Shown: one piece after another, positions 27,356 to 36,877 of the stretch
Position numbering within the stretch: the first letter of the stretch is position 1
Layout of the letters: the number at the start of each line of letters is the position of its first letter
Assembly (NCBI RefSeq): GCF_041902845.1
Contig: NZ_CP159486.1
Location: forward strand, 1,116,001 to 1,180,000
Reading direction: 5' to 3'
DNA length: 64,000 nt
From: Limibacterium fermenti
GTDB taxonomy: Bacteria; Bacteroidota; Bacteroidia; Bacteroidales; Dysgonomonadaceae
Made by a program: the position numbers and the translations under genes
Notes under the pieces: generated by a model
Databases searched by the model: none
What the model was told of the DNA's origin: nothing
What the model saw: the letters and a program-made list of their open reading frames with translations, nothing else

Positions 27356-29287
27356 TTACCATCCTAAACTTTGTACTAAATTCATATTTTTCATTAATTC
27401 GCTTTCCGAGATAGGCCAGAAATAATTCTTTAATCCAAATTTCTGATTAAAAATAGTCATTGGCTTATATATATCGGCATTGTCGGTATTAAATAATCTC
27501 CATCCTTGAATGGGCTTATTTAGTTCTACTCTAGCCGTTTTCCATCTGCGTAAATCCCAAAATCTACTTCCCTCAAAACTCAATTCAATTAATCGTTCGC
27601 AATGGATGATTTCTCTAAGTCCTTCTTGCGTCTTATATTTGTCAGGGTTGTTAGAATATAGCGTCCATGATTCCACAACGGATTTCAATCCTGCACGAGT
27701 ACGAATCATATCAATATATTCCATGGATTTATTACGAGCTTCTGGGGTATCACTCGCTTCATTAAGAGCTTCGGCATAAAAAAGTAATAGCTCAGCCAAT
27801 CTATATTTTGGCCAGATATAACTATAAATACTAATTTGTAAAGAAGCCGGTTGCAGTGTTTGATAGTGTACCCATTTTTTTGGCACATAGCCAGTGGGTT
27901 CGTTAGAATCTTTTTCTGATTTCCTTAATCCTTTAATTTCAGGATGACTAAAGAGATTACTAGGTTTATTATCGTCATATGAACCGGAGCCGTACCAAAT
28001 TCCTTGTGGGAAGCCGAGCCATGCATAGAATCTTGGTTCACGTTCAAAATTTAGCCTAGCTGTTTCGCCTCCGGACCGAATATAAAGGCCTTCTTCTTTA
28101 ACGGCGCGCCGTAACGTATATCGAGTGTCGTAGTCCCATTTATTATCTTCATTAATAGGCACTCCATTTTCAGAATAAAACATTTCGGCTATCTGTAATG
28201 GAATCGAAAATGTTTCACTCATTCCAGGAGCCCAATCGGTCAAAGGATTTAATGTGATAGGCAAAACACGATTTTGTAAGGTTGATATCCAATGGCGTGT
28301 GTCAGCCCATATGACTTCATTGTTCCAATCTTCACAAAATGCTTGACGAAGAGTCATTTGTTGCTTTATTGTATCTGAAAGTTTATACTTAGGATCACCG
28401 GGGTAATGATAAAGTTCCATTCCAAGTGAATCTATACACACATGAATTGCCTCTTGACAAGCCTTAACCGCCCTTTGCCATTTCTCCAAACGTTTTTCTT
28501 GATCTTGAGTAAAAAGCTGCGTTCCGTCTTTATTCTTCATGGGGGCAAATTCCGAATTGCAATTGTAAAGAGGACTCGCAGCAGTCACTGCAACCTGTGC
28601 TCTTAAAGCGGTAGCAATGGGCAGCGTAACCCTACCTAAATCAGAAGCCTCAGACCTTACTTGAGCAGGAAGATCAGGGATAGCTTCTTGGAACAATTCC
28701 ATAATATAATCAAATCCTTCATCAACTGTGTTACGGGGGATTTGAACACCTGCTACGTCGGTTGATATTGGCAAATTATTCTTAATGATGGGAATCGGAC
28801 CGTATTGGCGCAACAGAAGAAAATGATAATAAGCTTTTAATACTTTTACTTCTGCGATCCACTGACGTCGCTCAAACTCCATTAGGTCTGGAACTTCAAA
28901 AGTTTCAATACCATCTAGAAAATTATTACAATCGCGAATAGCAGCATAGTAGTTTTGCCACGTTCCCATTAAGTTATTGGTGGATGTTAACATTCCTCTA
29001 GCAACCTTGTTTGCATCACGGGAGATATCTTGTGTAAATTGGGGGTTATCTTTTACCCATATTTCATCCCCACCCATAATATCAATGCTCGCTCCTAAGT
29101 AATTGCTTGGTAAATAGGAATAGCAAGTGTATAAGTATCGCAATGTATGTTGACGCATACTAAATGCATTTTCAAGTGTGGCCGTGCCTTCAGGAACGAC
29201 ATTTAGATAGTCGTTGCATGAACATGCTAATAAAAAAATTAACAGGAGTGGTAATTTTCGATTCTTTTTTATCATATTATTTCTCAT
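27356..29287 (-). CDS. SusD/RagB-family outer-membrane lipoprotein
   Basis: 643 residues. The signal peptide ends in a lipobox (LLACSCNDYLNVVPEG, Cys about 24); the ATG at codon 5 (MIKKNRK) may be the true start. The TPR-type helices of SusD are visible, as are typical stretches: WIAEVKVLKAYYHFLLLRQYGPIPI (short form: AEVKVLKAYYHFLLLRQYG), YRLAELLLFYAEALNEA, and IIHCERLIELSFEGSRFWDLRRWK (short form: ERLIELSFEGSRFWDLRRWK). The protein captures ligand over the SusC channel, whose gene ends 12 nt upstream. It is a classical SusD, unlike the copy at 3.6 kb. Confidence 0.94.
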   Translation of the reverse strand: MRNNMIKKNRKLPLLLIFLLACSCNDYLNVVPEGTATLENAFSMRQHTLRYLYTCYSYLPSNYLGASIDIMGGDEIWVKDNPQFTQDISRDANKVARGMLTSTNNLMGTWQNYYAAIRDCNNFLDGIETFEVPDLMEFERRQWIAEVKVLKAYYHFLLLRQYGPIPIIKNNLPISTDVAGVQIPRNTVDEGFDYIMELFQEAIPDLPAQVRSEASDLGRVTLPIATALRAQVAVTAASPLYNCNSEFAPMKNKDGTQLFTQDQEKRLEKWQRAVKACQEAIHVCIDSLGMELYHYPGDPKYKLSDTIKQQMTLRQAFCEDWNNEVIWADTRHWISTLQNRVLPITLNPLTDWAPGMSETFSIPLQIAEMFYSENGVPINEDNKWDYDTRYTLRRAVKEEGLYIRSGGETARLNFEREPRFYAWLGFPQGIWYGSGSYDDNKPSNLFSHPEIKGLRKSEKDSNEPTGYVPKKWVHYQTLQPASLQISIYSYIWPKYRLAELLLFYAEALNEASDTPEARNKSMEYIDMIRTRAGLKSVVESWTLYSNNPDKYKTQEGLREIIHCERLIELSFEGSRFWDLRRWKTARVELNKPIQGWRLFNTDNADIYKPMTIFNQKFGLKNYFWPISESELMKNMNLVQSLGW

Positions 29288-29299
29288 AACGATTTATTC

Positions 29300-32200
29300 T
29301 TAATTAAACGTAAAGTTAAGTCCTACATTTATAACACGTTGTATGGGATATCCCAACCCATTTCCAGCCATTTCTACATCCCAAAGTTTGAAGCGGCTCC
29401 AGAGCAAGAGATTTGTTCCACTTACATAGAATCTCATATTCTTTATGTGTAGCTTCTGTTTCCATTTACCTGAAATAGTATATCCTAATTCTGCTTGTTT
29501 TAGGCGTAAGAATGTACCGTCACGCATAAACCAAGTACTTTTCTGAATATTGTTATTATTAATATCATAACTTAATCGAGGCCATGTAGCATAGATATTC
29601 CCATTTCCTTCGGACCAATAACTATCGGCATAAGCTTGAAGTAGTTGAGTATTGTTCACAAAAGGAGATGTATATTCGGCATCTATCCAAAAAGATTCGT
29701 TGGAAAGTCCCTGGAAAAATACCGAAGCATCGAATCCTTTGTACCCAACAGAAAATCCAAAACCATATACAATTTCGGGAGTTGTGGGAAGTCCAATAGG
29801 TACTTTATCAGCTTCGGTAATTTTACCATCACCATTTACATCAGTATATTTAATATCTCCTCCTCCATATTTATATGCCGTCATTTCCTGAAGGGGAGCA
29901 CTTAATGTTTCTGCATCATCAACAAACAAACGTTCTGCGATATATCCCCATTCTTGAGCTAACGGTTTACCTACTTTTGAACGCCACGGCTCTTTGTATG
30001 CGGGTTCATCGTATATATCGAATTTACTACTAGCATATGTGAAATTCGCCCTAGCAGATGTCCAAAAATCCTTAGCCCAACTTTTCTGATATTCTAAACT
30101 GATATCAGTTCCATATCCGCTAGCTTCGCCCACATTAGCTTTTATAATATAAGGCAACCCCATTGTTTGAGGAACATAACTTCTGTCCATAAGTATATTT
30201 GTTCGCTTTTCATGAAAATATTCTATTATAAGCGACAAATCATTCCACAATCCTAATTCAGCAGCATAGTTTTGTTTATAAGATATTTCCCATCCGATAT
30301 TAGGGTTTGCCTCCCTTTTAGCAGAGATACCATTTTGCCACTCTCCTAATTTTTTTCCAAATGTCATTCTTCGATTTGGGTCAGACATATTCATTTCGGA
30401 AAGATAATAAAAACGATCATAATCTGCCCCGATTTGATCATTCCCTACTAGGCCATATGAATAACGTAGTTTGAAATTGTTCACCTTTTGTTTAAAAGGC
30501 GCCCAAAAAGGCTCATTGGAAATGTTCCAGGCGATACCTGCTGACGGAAAAAAACCAAATTGATGGGATCGATGAAAACGTTCCGATCCATTGTATCCAA
30601 AATTGAATTCTAAAAAATATCGGTTGGTATAAGAGTAGGTAAAACGCCCTGAAAGGCCAAGATTACGATGGGGTAAGGACATTTGCAGGCTTCCAGTATT
30701 TGCATCAAGCGATTGACGGGCTATACCTACTAATAAACCGCTGATTCCATGATCCTCAAAAGTGCGATTATAGTTAGCCATTAATTCTGTATAAAAAGTG
30801 GAATTTGTTACTTTATCTACGTTCTCTTCACTATAATCAAGCCAATCTGTACCGTTTGTATTAGTATTGTATAAATTGTATTCTCCCGTTTCCATATCTT
30901 TTCCGGAGAGTTCGTACCAATAGGGTGTGTAAAATCGACTCACTGAAAATTGGGAGAGCCGCGATACATTCAACATGCCTCTTATAGATAATCCTTCAGT
31001 AATGAAATCTAATTTTTGATTTAATTCCACTTGCGCTAATAATTGAGAACGGTTGCGTTCTTTATAACCTTTCACCGATTCAGCATAAGGGTTGTAATAT
31101 AGGTTATCCTTATTTCCGAACATGATATGTTTGATACTGCTGGTTTTGGATGTCGGAGGGTAATAAGCAGGGAATAATACTGTATTGGCTTTGATGATAT
31201 TTTTAAACATATCTGCTCCGCTAGTCAATGGTCCACTATAATCATCAAAAGAACCACTGAGTCGTACATTCATATTTGTACTCTTAGTTAGTTTCAACTC
31301 TACGTTAGAACGCAATGAGTACGATTTATTGTCAATATTATTATTAAAATTCTGTCGCTTGTCTACTTTCATTATGCCATTGTCATGGTTGAAAGAACCC
31401 GCTACATAATAGCGATGGCTGGAGCCTCCGCCACTCACATTCAAATTGTAACGCTGTGAGATAGCATTATCTTTTATCAACATTCCCATCCAATCTACTG
31501 CCGGATAACGCAGCGGATCTGTCCCATTAATCGTATTATCTATTTTCTCTTCTGTAAATGGTACAGAGCCTAGAGGATCTCGCGTCTGAACTGCTTCATT
31601 AGCTAAACGCATCCATGTCACCGGATCAGCAAGCTTGACTTTACGTGTTGGCGTAGAAAGAGATTGCTCTACTCGAAACGAAACTTTAGCAGGCCCTTCT
31701 TCTCCTTGCTTGGTAGTCACAAGGATAACGCCATTAGCCCCCCGTGCTCCATATAAGGCTGTGGCAGTAGCGTCTTTCATGACCGAAAAACTAGCAATAT
31801 CGTCGGGTTGAAGGCGTGCCAAGTCCGTCGTTGATAACTCGATATTATCAATAAGAATAAGTGGATTCCGATTAGTGCCAAATGTAGTAATACCTCTTAC
31901 AAAAAAATCCGCATTATCTGCACCTGGCTCCCCACTGCGCTGATAACCAATTATACCAGCCATCTGCCCCGCAAAAGCAGTAGTAAGATTGCTTGAAGGA
32001 ACTTTTAATACGGCAGGATTAACTGTAGTTATCGAGCCGATTACACTCTCTTTTTTTTGTTTCCCAAATGCGACAATCGTTACTTCTTCCAATTCACCGG
32101 CAACGGGGCTCATTTTTATTTCCAAATACGTATTATTAGCAACCTCAATAGTTTCAGACTTCATACCAATAAAGGAGAAAACCAATTTGTCCGTAGGTAA

Positions 32201-32395
32201 TACTCGAATTTCGAAGGTGCCATCCACATCAGTCGTAACCCCTCTAGTAGATTTATCCACTACAATGCTGACGCCCGGCAAAGGTTCGTTGGTTTCTGCT
32301 TCTATTACTTTTCCTTTCACTTGAACTTGCTGTGCTATCAAAGACAAAGGAAAGAGAATAGTGATGCATAATAAAAGATTAATTTTTCTTTTCAT
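29300..32395 (-). CDS. SusC/RagA-family TonB-linked outer-membrane transporter
   Basis: 1031 residues. A signal peptide ends near residue 21 (LIAQ), followed by a carboxypeptidase-regulatory-like domain (VKGKVIEAETNEPLPGVSIV), a TonB-box-like EEVTIVAFG, a plug with DIASFSVMKDATATALYG and GARGANGVILVTTKQG, then the barrel. It is the first gene of the minus-strand operon SusC-SusD-DUF4959-DUF4998-EEP. The base composition of the whole operon is visibly more A+T-rich than that of galE or tricorn on either side, which suggests recent acquisition. A direct repeat TTCATTTGTTTAGAT occurs twice just upstream (about 32405 and 32434). No regulator gene is adjacent. Confidence 0.95.
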   Translation of the reverse strand: MKRKINLLLCITILFPLSLIAQQVQVKGKVIEAETNEPLPGVSIVVDKSTRGVTTDVDGTFEIRVLPTDKLVFSFIGMKSETIEVANNTYLEIKMSPVAGELEEVTIVAFGKQKKESVIGSITTVNPAVLKVPSSNLTTAFAGQMAGIIGYQRSGEPGADNADFFVRGITTFGTNRNPLILIDNIELSTTDLARLQPDDIASFSVMKDATATALYGARGANGVILVTTKQGEEGPAKVSFRVEQSLSTPTRKVKLADPVTWMRLANEAVQTRDPLGSVPFTEEKIDNTINGTDPLRYPAVDWMGMLIKDNAISQRYNLNVSGGGSSHRYYVAGSFNHDNGIMKVDKRQNFNNNIDNKSYSLRSNVELKLTKSTNMNVRLSGSFDDYSGPLTSGADMFKNIIKANTVLFPAYYPPTSKTSSIKHIMFGNKDNLYYNPYAESVKGYKERNRSQLLAQVELNQKLDFITEGLSIRGMLNVSRLSQFSVSRFYTPYWYELSGKDMETGEYNLYNTNTNGTDWLDYSEENVDKVTNSTFYTELMANYNRTFEDHGISGLLVGIARQSLDANTGSLQMSLPHRNLGLSGRFTYSYTNRYFLEFNFGYNGSERFHRSHQFGFFPSAGIAWNISNEPFWAPFKQKVNNFKLRYSYGLVGNDQIGADYDRFYYLSEMNMSDPNRRMTFGKKLGEWQNGISAKREANPNIGWEISYKQNYAAELGLWNDLSLIIEYFHEKRTNILMDRSYVPQTMGLPYIIKANVGEASGYGTDISLEYQKSWAKDFWTSARANFTYASSKFDIYDEPAYKEPWRSKVGKPLAQEWGYIAERLFVDDAETLSAPLQEMTAYKYGGGDIKYTDVNGDGKITEADKVPIGLPTTPEIVYGFGFSVGYKGFDASVFFQGLSNESFWIDAEYTSPFVNNTQLLQAYADSYWSEGNGNIYATWPRLSYDINNNNIQKSTWFMRDGTFLRLKQAELGYTISGKWKQKLHIKNMRFYVSGTNLLLWSRFKLWDVEMAGNGLGYPIQRVINVGLNFTFN

Positions 32396-32925
32396 TTCAT
32401 TTGTTCATTTGTTTAGATTAATACTTTACTAATTTCATTTGTTTAGATCATTAATGCTTATTTTGAATCCTTTTTAATGGTGAATAGAGCAATTTTTTAA
32501 AGAAGATCATTCATTTTGTAAAATTTAAAAGATTTTTTATCTGTAATTTTTAAACATGATGATTTATTTAGGATGATTAAACACAATCGAAGTGATCATC
32601 AATATATATTTCTATTTCTGTCCCCCACCGAATATCAGGCGGTGATTCGCAGAATAATAAAAGTAACGAGAAGAAATTTATTCTATAGTTCCAATATTTA
32701 TTTCGGAGGAGGATGAAGATTCTTGTCAACTTGTAGAATAATAAACTAAAGTAATCAACAGCTACTTTCGGAGAAATACGATACCGTAAATCTCCAGAGG
32801 ACTTTCTGCAGTTCCAAAGTCGTAAAAGAAGACTCTCAAAGATTATCCTATATTCGAAAGATACTCTTTTTAAATCTCTGATTACTGTATTTAGAAACCG
32901 ATATATTAAGTTAATAAATGTAAAT

Positions 32926-32942
32926 GGGGGGGGGGGGGGGGG
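32926..32942. repeat. 17-G homopolymer tract
   Basis: Uninterrupted run of 17 G on the plus strand (C on the strand of the PUL), about 530 bp upstream of the SusC start. Together with the 12-G run ahead of the first SusC gene, it is one of only two such tracts noticed in the window. Confidence 0.9.
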
Positions 32943-33492
32943 ATATTAACCTTTATTCTCCTATTCTTATAAGGACTTGCCTGCAAAACAATATTTTGAT
33001 TTTTTGGTGTCATTCTTCAAAATGGCTAAATATTGGAATTTTATTTTTACAGTAAAATTCAGAAAGTAAAAGAATGATGCATTTAACGTCCATTCAAAAC
33101 AAGCCTGCATTTTTTGGTTATCTGATTTTACACTGCAAAGATATTGGTCGGAATTTTATGAAAGCTACTAAAAATGATATAAACAATATCATTTTTGATA
33201 TTTAACATTAAGTGCCGATTGATGTCGAACAATTGAGACTAAACGCTAAGTCCATATTCTAGCATATATTTGTATTCTTAATTATTTCAGGAAAAGGGCC
33301 TAGCCAAAGACTCTTATAAGGTTAATTTATTTTTGTGCGTTGGTACTATATTTTAAAAATACAAAGATGAGAAATTGAAATTTATTTAATCATTAGAATT
33401 ATAACTGGCTGTATCCCTTGTATCTAAAAAGTATCCTATGATTTTAATAGGATAGAGATGATTTTTTAATGAAGAAATCATTTTTATTTTAG

Positions 33493-33500
33493 TATTTTTG
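33493..33500 (+). promoter_or_regulatory. -7 box of galE
   Basis: TATTTTTG matching TAnnTTTG, 38 nt upstream of the galE start. No clear -33 element. Confidence 0.5.
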
Positions 33501-33537
33501 CATCTCACAAATAAATCTTGAAATAAATAAAATCAGA

Positions 33538-34572
33538 ATGGCAAAAAAAATACTTGTAACGGGAGGCACCGGTTATATCGGTTCGCATACCGTCGTAGAG
33601 TTGCAGCAGGCAGGTTACGAAGTCATTATTGTCGATAACTTGTCGAATTCCAATGCGGATGTTATCGAAGGCATTACGGCCATTACCGGTCAACGGCCCG
33701 CGTTTGAGAACCAGGATTGTACCGACCGGAAGGCTCTGAAAGCCGTATTCGACAAACATCCCGGTATCGACGGAATGATTCATTTCGCCGCGAGCAAGGC
33801 GGTCGGGGAGTCGGTACAGAAACCGCTTGTATATTACCGGAACAATATCGTGTCGCTATTGAACTTATTGGAGTTGATGCCCGAACATAACGTTAAAGGA
33901 ATCGTATTTTCTTCCTCATGCACCGTTTACGGCGAACCCGATCGGAATCCGATAGATGAGAATGCGCCGATCAAACCGGCTACTTCCCCTTATGGCAACA
34001 CGAAGCAGATTAATGAAGAGATTATTCAGGATTTTGTGCATTCGGGCGCTCCGATAAAGAGCATTATCCTGCGTTACTTCAATCCTATCGGGGCGCATCC
34101 GTCGGCCAAAATCGGGGAGCTACCGTTAGGCGTTCCGCAAAATCTCGTTCCCTATATTACCCAAACGGGAATCGGCATTCGTGAACGACTGAGTGTGTTC
34201 GGCGATGATTATGATACCCCCGACGGATCGTGTATCCGTGATTTTATTAATGTCGTGGATTTAGCCAAAGCGCATGTGATCGCTATCGAGCGCATGTTGC
34301 AGGACAAATCGGATGAGAAGGTGGAGATTTTCAACTTAGGAACCGGCAAAGGGTTATCGGTTCTCGAATTAATCCGCGTGTTTGAGAAAGTCACCGGGCA
34401 CCCGTTAAATTATAAGATTGTCGGTCGGCGCGAAGGAGATATCGAGCAGATATGGGCTGATCCCCAAAAAGCGAATAACGTATTGGGATGGACGGCTCGC
34501 GAAACCATAGAGGATACGATGGCTTCGGCTTGGAAGTGGCAACTTCATCTGCGTGAAAAAAACATTATGTGA
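33538..34572 (+). CDS. galE: UDP-glucose 4-epimerase
   Basis: 344-residue NAD-dependent short-chain dehydrogenase that interconverts UDP-glucose and UDP-galactose for surface polysaccharide and galactose metabolism. The N-terminal Rossmann motif is VTGGTGYIGSHT, with VDNLSNS after it. The catalytic Ser/Tyr/Lys are seen in FSSSCTVYG and SPYGNTK. Further family stretches are RYFNPIGAHPS and GTPDGSCIRDFI-like DTPDGSCIRDFINVVDLA (about 228-245). Length is as expected. It has its own promoter box and a strong terminator 42 nt after the stop. Confidence 0.96.
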   Translation: MAKKILVTGGTGYIGSHTVVELQQAGYEVIIVDNLSNSNADVIEGITAITGQRPAFENQDCTDRKALKAVFDKHPGIDGMIHFAASKAVGESVQKPLVYYRNNIVSLLNLLELMPEHNVKGIVFSSSCTVYGEPDRNPIDENAPIKPATSPYGNTKQINEEIIQDFVHSGAPIKSIILRYFNPIGAHPSAKIGELPLGVPQNLVPYITQTGIGIRERLSVFGDDYDTPDGSCIRDFINVVDLAKAHVIAIERMLQDKSDEKVEIFNLGTGKGLSVLELIRVFEKVTGHPLNYKIVGRREGDIEQIWADPQKANNVLGWTARETIEDTMASAWKWQLHLREKNIM

Positions 34573-34614
34573 CAGGGAATGCCCTTATTTCCTGTTTGTC
34601 TTTTTCCCAAAAAA

Positions 34615-34644
34615 AAAGTCCGGAAGCTATTCGCTCCGGACTTT
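34615..34644. terminator. Terminator between galE and the winged-helix gene
   Basis: AAAGTCCGGA (34615-34624) pairs perfectly with TCCGGACTTT (34635-34644) around a 10-nt loop. Placed between convergent genes, it can serve both. Confidence 0.85.
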
Positions 34645-34663
34645 CAATTTTCATAATAGTCTG

Positions 34664-34882
34664 TTAGAAATAATATTCTATTACCAAATAGAAGTTGTCC
34701 TGATGATCGGGACCCTCTTCAATTTCTATTTTATTTTCGCGAGCCAACCAACCGATTGCCGCATAAATATCCTTTTCAGCCAACCCCGCGGCCTGGGCTA
34801 ATCGGGATATATCCCATTTCTCGTTGTTACTTAATAAGCCCCATATAATTCCGGCATTTGTTCCAATTGTTTTTTTATCCAT
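34664..34882 (-). CDS. Small winged helix-turn-helix protein (DUF2582-like)
   Basis: 72 residues that read as a complete winged-helix domain: TIGTNAGIIWGLLSNN, DISRLAQAAGLAEKDIYAAI as the helix-turn-helix, GWLARENKIEIEE as the wing. This matches the DUF2582/PF10771-type family found in Bacteroidetes. It is expected to bind DNA, but whether it regulates or acts structurally is unknown, and the adjoining gene-free region offers no obvious target operon. It is convergent with galE. Confidence 0.8.
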   Translation of the reverse strand: MDKKTIGTNAGIIWGLLSNNEKWDISRLAQAAGLAEKDIYAAIGWLARENKIEIEEGPDHQDNFYLVIEYYF

Positions 34883-35240
34883 ATCCTGATGTTTTAAAAA
34901 AGTGAATTACTTCTCTCTTGCCCTCATAAAACCAGATTACTCTAAATTGTCATACTGACTTGTTCTTCGCTCTTTCGTTTCCATTACCCCCATATTTTGC
35001 GATTGCGGTAGGAAATCTACGTTAATTAAACATTTTCGAACTTATTTTTGTTCGTTCGGCAGCAGATAAGGGGAAATCAATTATAAAACCGATTACTGCA
35101 AACTCTTTAACCCCTCCCCGTTTCGCGGGAGGTCATGTCTAAATCGTAAACAGGAGCATTTCGGTTTTTACTCTTGAGGCACCCCCCGTAACAAACGGAA
35201 GCTGCAGCGACAAACAGTCCATCGATTTTGTCGTTTTGTT
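34883..35240. other. Gap between the winged-helix gene and cdsA
   Basis: No gene is visible. A plus-strand TATTTTTG box (35043-35050) is followed about 65 nt later by a hairpin CCTCCC/GGGAGG (35113-35132), but without a T run, so a small RNA is only a weak possibility. Confidence 0.4.
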
Positions 35241-36077
35241 TCAGAAAGAATGAAAGGTGATCAGGAATAAATATACGGCAGGTATGGCGATAAGAAGGCT
35301 GTCGATGCGGTCGAGGATGCCGCCATGTCCCGGGATGAGCGTTCCGGAGTCTTTTACTTCACAAGTTCGTTTGATGAGCGATTCGAAGAGGTCGCCTAAA
35401 GTTCCCGCGAGAGAAGTGATAAGGGCGAAGATTATCCAAATCCAATAGGAGAAAAGGGGATATTGATGGGCGAATATAAAAGAGGCGATTACGGTAAAAA
35501 CAATCCCGGCGATAAAGCCCTCGATCGATTTTTTGGGAGATATCCGATCGATGAGTTTGTGTTTGCCAAAGAGTGAACCTAAAAAGTAAGCCGCGGTATC
35601 GTTGACCCATAGGAAAACGAAAATGGCTAATACCGACGCATAGTGATAGCCGGAGAATACCATGTTATAACGATAGGAAATGAGCATGAGCAAACTCATC
35701 GGCAGCGTAATATAGATTTGTCCGAACACCGAATAAATGATTGCATAAAGAATATCGTTCCTTCGGATGAAGATGGCGGAAGCGAACAAGGCGAGCAGGT
35801 AAACGAATATCGTTGCGGAAAGGGCATAAAGACAGATCCCTTCCAAATAAAGATAGACGGATAAAAAGATGGCGACGCCTGCCGTAATGTTCAATATCTT
35901 GCTGATGGCATGCGATGTATTCTTTTCCATCATCCGGTAAAATTCATACAGCGCCACAGCGGTAATGCAGCCGAAGACGACGACGAACGAAAACCGGCCG
36001 CCCAATATACCGAACAGCACGAGCAGGACATAGATGGCACCTGCACCTGCCCGTATTACAAGATCTTTTATGTTCAA
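35241..36077 (-). CDS. cdsA: Phosphatidate cytidylyltransferase
   Basis: 278-residue integral membrane enzyme that makes CDP-diacylglycerol from phosphatidate and CTP, upstream of all phospholipids. About eight hydrophobic helices are present, and the family signature is complete near the C-terminus: SLIKRTCEVKDSGTLIPGHGGILDRIDS (read as IKRTCEVKDSG and IPGHGGILDRIDS). The start appears to be TTG (36077), 25 nt downstream of a minus-strand TATCTTTG box at 36102-36109; no ATG or GTG suits the N-terminus better. It lies downstream of the DUF5606 gene on the same strand. Confidence 0.94.
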   Translation of the reverse strand: MNIKDLVIRAGAGAIYVLLVLFGILGGRFSFVVVFGCITAVALYEFYRMMEKNTSHAISKILNITAGVAIFLSVYLYLEGICLYALSATIFVYLLALFASAIFIRRNDILYAIIYSVFGQIYITLPMSLLMLISYRYNMVFSGYHYASVLAIFVFLWVNDTAAYFLGSLFGKHKLIDRISPKKSIEGFIAGIVFTVIASFIFAHQYPLFSYWIWIIFALITSLAGTLGDLFESLIKRTCEVKDSGTLIPGHGGILDRIDSLLIAIPAVYLFLITFHSF

Positions 36078-36140
36078 CTTTTATACGATTTTAAAGATGC
36101 TCAAAGATAAAGTTTATTTTGATAAAAGACCCGGGGAAAA

Positions 36141-36587
36141 TTAATTTTCTTCGGGTGTCTCCCCGTCATCTGACTTTCCTTCCGCCTCCTCTTCTTTTTC
36201 AGCTTTTTCAAAGTCGATGCCATGTTCCACAAGAATGTTATACCACGAAAGGAGCTTTTTTATATCCGAAGCATATACTTTTTCGGTATCGTAATCGGGG
36301 AGGATTTGCTCAAGATAGTCGAACAATTCTTTATTGGAAGGCTTCGCGCCGATAGTAACAGGATTGCCGTTTTCCTTCTCTTTTATTTTCGTCAATACTT
36401 CCTTCAACGGAACATCGTCTGCGGCCGTGTAAATGGAAACATCACTCAAGGCGACGGCTTTTTCCTGAACATACACGGGAATTCGTTTTCCATCGGCAAG
36501 CGATTCAACGATATTCAGGTTCTTTCCGGTGGAAACCAGTTTATAGAGACCGGGTCGCCCCGATACGGATAAAATTTTCGTAAGCAT
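36141..36587 (-). CDS. DUF5606-family protein
   Basis: 148 residues matching the Bacteroidetes DUF5606 pattern: TKILSVSGRPGLYKLVSTGKN at the N-terminus (split: TKILSVSGRPGLY / KLVSTGKN), VALSDVSIYT, then EVLTKIKEKENG and KLLSWYNILVEHGIDF, ending in a low-complexity Glu-rich tail. No signal peptide. Function unknown. It precedes cdsA by 63 nt on the same strand. It has a perfect promoter (36633-36664). Confidence 0.85.
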   Translation of the reverse strand: MLTKILSVSGRPGLYKLVSTGKNLNIVESLADGKRIPVYVQEKAVALSDVSIYTAADDVPLKEVLTKIKEKENGNPVTIGAKPSNKELFDYLEQILPDYDTEKVYASDIKKLLSWYNILVEHGIDFEKAEKEEEAEGKSDDGETPEEN

Positions 36588-36632
36588 AGTTAATAAGTCA
36601 GTTCAAAATAATATGTATATCAATTTCGGGGA

Positions 36633-36664
36633 CAAAAATAAGCAGACTCTTTCACATATACAAA
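36633..36664 (-). promoter_or_regulatory. Promoter of the DUF5606 gene
   Basis: Minus strand: TTTG (36661-36664), 20 nt, then TATTTTTG (36633-36640). It abuts the heptamer array. Confidence 0.72.
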
Positions 36665-36726
36665 TGTTATGAATGATGAATGATGAATTATGAGTGATGA
36701 ATGATGAATTATGAATTAGGAATTAC
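36664..36726. repeat. Heptamer array between divergent DUF5606 and lactonase genes
   Basis: Nine 7-bp units, ATGTTAT and then variants of GAATGAT/GAATTAT ending GAATTAG, GAATTAC. This is the one clear array that lies between 5' ends rather than at a stop codon. Confidence 0.8.
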
Positions 36727-36877
36727 TCAAGTTTTGCAAGGAGCGGCAAGGGGCAAACAGTAAACTGCAAACTTTCATACGAAATAACTTGTGAAACGTA
36801 AATGAATGATGAATAAGGATATAAAAAAGGCGGTGGTTTGCAAAAAATATACTACTTTAGCATCTAAACTGATAAGA

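Larger units (their letters stand above)
32396..33537. other. 1.1-kb gene-free region between the PUL and galE
   Basis: No credible gene on either strand. It contains the 17-G tract (32926-32942), the TTCATTTGTTTAGAT direct repeat, plus-strand TAnnTTTG boxes at 33265-33272, 33328-33335 and 33493-33500, a minus-strand one at 33136-33143, and an inverted repeat TATCCTA/TAGGATA near 33430-33455 followed by a T-rich stretch. A small RNA between 33335 and 33470 is possible but unproven. Confidence 0.5.
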
